A DNA stretch of 32,352 nt. Source: CADCTM01 sp049671305. Its GTDB lineage: Bacteria > Cyanobacteriota > Cyanobacteriia > Cyanobacteriales > Coleofasciculaceae. Positions within the stretch are counted from its first letter, which is position 1; each line of letters begins with the position of its first letter. The notes beneath the pieces were generated by a model. The model did not search any database. It had not been told where the DNA came from and saw only the letters and a program-made list of their open reading frames with translations. Below, one piece after another: positions 30,904 through 32,352 of this stretch. The DNA lies in assembly GCA_049671305.1 (NCBI GenBank), contig JBATUR010000043.1, positions 1 through 32,352 on the forward strand, in the 5' to 3' direction. The translations under genes were made by a program, and so were the position numbers.

Positions 30904-32352
30904 ATGCCTCGCCATTTTCACCGCTTGGGCTTAGTCACAGCAACTGTGCTATTGTCTCTAACTTCAACAATTAAACTACCTGGAACTTCTGTTAATTGGG
31001 CGGTATCAGCACAAGCACAAACGAATCAAGATAGAAGAAACGAGGCATTGCGACTGTATAAAATAGGTGGTCAGCAGTTCAATACAGGTCAGTCTCAAGA
31101 AGCCTTGCAAACATTTGAGCAAGCTTTAGTTATTGTCAGAGCGATAGGCGATCGTCAAAGTGAAGCGGTAGTTCTCAGCAATATGGGGGAAGTTTACCGC
31201 AATTTAGGACAATATCCCCAAGCTTTGAAATACTACGAGCAAGCCTTGGTCATTCACAAAGAAGTCGGCAACAAGCCTGGAGTTGGGACGACTCTCAGCA
31301 GTATTGGGGCAGTTTACTACGAGCTAGGACAATATCCCCAGGCTTTGAAATACTATGAGCAATCCTTGGTGATCATCAAAGAAGTCGGCGACAAGGCTGG
31401 AGTTGGGACGAATTTCAGCAATATTGGGGCAGTTTACTACGAGCTAGGACAGTATCCCCAGGCTTTAAAATACTACGAGCAATCTTTGGTTATCAGGAAA
31501 GAAGTCGGCGACAAGGCTGGAGTTGGGATTACTCTCAACAATATTGGGGCAGTTTACAACCACCTAGGACAATATCCCCAAGCTTTGAAATACTATGAGC
31601 AAGCTTTTGTCATCATCAAAGAAGTCGGCAACAAGGCAGTAAAAGGGGCTACTCTCAACAATATTGGCTTAGTTTACCGCAATCTAGGACAATATCCCCA
31701 AGCTTTGAAATACTTAGAGCAATCTGTGGTGATCAGGAAAGAAGTCGGCGACAAGAAAGGAGAAGGAGCAACTCTCAACAATATTGGGGCAGTTTACAAC
31801 AATCTGAGACAGTATGCCGATGCCGAAAAAACTCTATTTGCTGCCGTTGAGGTTGCAGAGTCGCTACGCCCTGGATTAACTGATGCCTCAAAAATCGCCA
31901 TCTTTGAAACGCAAAATCAAACCTACCGTCTTCTGCAACAAGCCTTAGTTGCCCAGAATAAAACTAACATAGCCTTAGAAATTGCCGAACGAGGAAGAGC
32001 CAGAGCATTTGTTGAATTATTAGCACAACGCCAATCGGCTAATCCTAACAATCAAATAACAGTAAAACCACCAACAATTGAAGAAATTAAACAAACTGCC
32101 AAAACCCAAAACGCCACATTAGTTCAATATTCGATTGTTTATGATGACTTAAAAAATCAGGGAAAAGAAGATTGGCGTCAATCAGCACTCTATATTTGGG
32201 TAGTCAAACCAACAGGTGAAGTGGCATTTAAACAAGTTGACCTCAAATCCTTAAAAACACCAATAGCAGACCTTGTTACTATTAGCCGTGATGCTATGGG
32301 TGTTAGAGGTAGAGGTCTTGGCGTGTTATCAAGAGATGATGCCCCAAATCAA
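30904..32352 (+). CDS. Secreted TPR-CHAT protein, 3'-truncated by window edge
   Basis: The frame is open from the ATG at 30904 to the last base (483 codons), so the C-terminus is outside. Residues 1-39 look like a signal peptide (LVTATVLLSL... ending VSAQAQ). Residues ~50-310 are six or so TPR units of 40 residues with the repeating core GAVYYELGQYPQALKYYEQSL and KEVGDKAG, encoded by 120-bp DNA repeats. Residues ~320-483 (AERGRARAFVELLAQR; ALYIWVVKPTGEVAFKQVDLKSL) are the N-terminal part of a CHAT domain, a caspase-like fold; the catalytic His/Cys lie beyond the window. These proteins are abundant in cyanobacteria; their roles are mostly unknown. The catalytic state cannot be judged. Confidence 0.9.
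   Translation, partial: MPRHFHRLGLVTATVLLSLTSTIKLPGTSVNWAVSAQAQTNQDRRNEALRLYKIGGQQFNTGQSQEALQTFEQALVIVRAIGDRQSEAVVLSNMGEVYRNLGQYPQALKYYEQALVIHKEVGNKPGVGTTLSSIGAVYYELGQYPQALKYYEQSLVIIKEVGDKAGVGTNFSNIGAVYYELGQYPQALKYYEQSLVIRKEVGDKAGVGITLNNIGAVYNHLGQYPQALKYYEQAFVIIKEVGNKAVKGATLNNIGLVYRNLGQYPQALKYLEQSVVIRKEVGDKKGEGATLNNIGAVYNNLRQYADAEKTLFAAVEVAESLRPGLTDASKIAIFETQNQTYRLLQQALVAQNKTNIALEIAERGRARAFVELLAQRQSANPNNQITVKPPTIEEIKQTAKTQNATLVQYSIVYDDLKNQGKEDWRQSALYIWVVKPTGEVAFKQVDLKSLKTPIADLVTISRDAMGVRGRGLGVLSRDDAPNQ
31186..31840 (+). repeat. 120-bp tandem DNA repeats within the TPR region
   Basis: The DNA of the TPR section repeats with a period of 120 bases (copies starting near 31186, 31306, 31426, 31546, 31666, 31786) and long identical runs such as AGGACAATATCCCCAAGCTT. 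The similarity at DNA level, not only protein, points to recent amplification or gene conversion. Confidence 0.85.

Noticed and set aside
30658..30921. 87-codon minus-strand ORF
   Set aside because: Its C-terminal half is the perfect palindrome and its start overlaps the TPR-CHAT start; no supporting features.
31186..31840. Regular 120-bp repeats as a CRISPR or satellite array
   Set aside because: The repeats are in frame and encode TPR units; there are no short palindromic repeats with unique spacers.

Overview
The window is chromosomal DNA from a cyanobacterium, most likely a filamentous or otherwise complex species. The evidence is a phycobilisome gene (allophycocyanin alpha-B, apcD), an NTRC-type thioredoxin reductase-thioredoxin fusion, the XisH/XisI pair, a SPINDLY-type glycosyltransferase, an Uma2 protein, a TPR-CHAT protein, several cyanobacteria-only hypothetical proteins, many HIP1 octamers (GCGATCGC, for example near 2139, 3438, 5970 and 16963) and dense palindromic intergenic repeats. 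No rRNA, tRNA, CRISPR array, complete insertion sequence or phage block was found.

Layout. 1-822: the 3' part of an HTH-GAF protein. 865-4352: nitroreductase, asparaginyl-tRNA synthetase, two small cyanobacterial proteins and an anti-sigma-type ATPase. 4353-4723: a gene-free stretch that looks like a structured RNA on the minus strand. 4724-6706: rlmD divergent from apcD, with a strong terminator after apcD. 7125-8927: a membrane protein, a helical-repeat protein and a methyltransferase. 9264-15474: an accessory surface-modification-like region with a broken ORF, Uma2, a 168-bp tandem duplication, a SPINDLY O-GlcNAc-transferase-like protein, a type IV pilin and a long methyltransferase, separated by repeats. 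15512-16254: xisI-xisH. 16438-22110: NTRC, a TPR remnant, a DppC-like permease, a ROK kinase, an SDR and hemE. 22804-28214: an unknown protein, then a minus-strand run of hybrid histidine-kinase-like sensor, S66 LD-carboxypeptidase, TPR protein and GT4 glycosyltransferase. 28438-30502: an EamA transporter and a ComF protein. 30904-end: a secreted TPR-CHAT protein cut by the window edge.

Most genes are housekeeping or ordinary cyanobacterial genes. The less ordinary parts are the wobble-supported structured RNA at about 4434-4690, the pilin/SPINDLY/methyltransferase neighbourhood (inferred to serve pilin or surface glycosylation), the recent 168-bp duplication that copied the tails of two convergent genes, and the PD-(D/E)XK-like XisH with XisI outside any visible fdxN element. 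I did not find a clear-cut new multi-gene system. The RNA is the best candidate for something undescribed.
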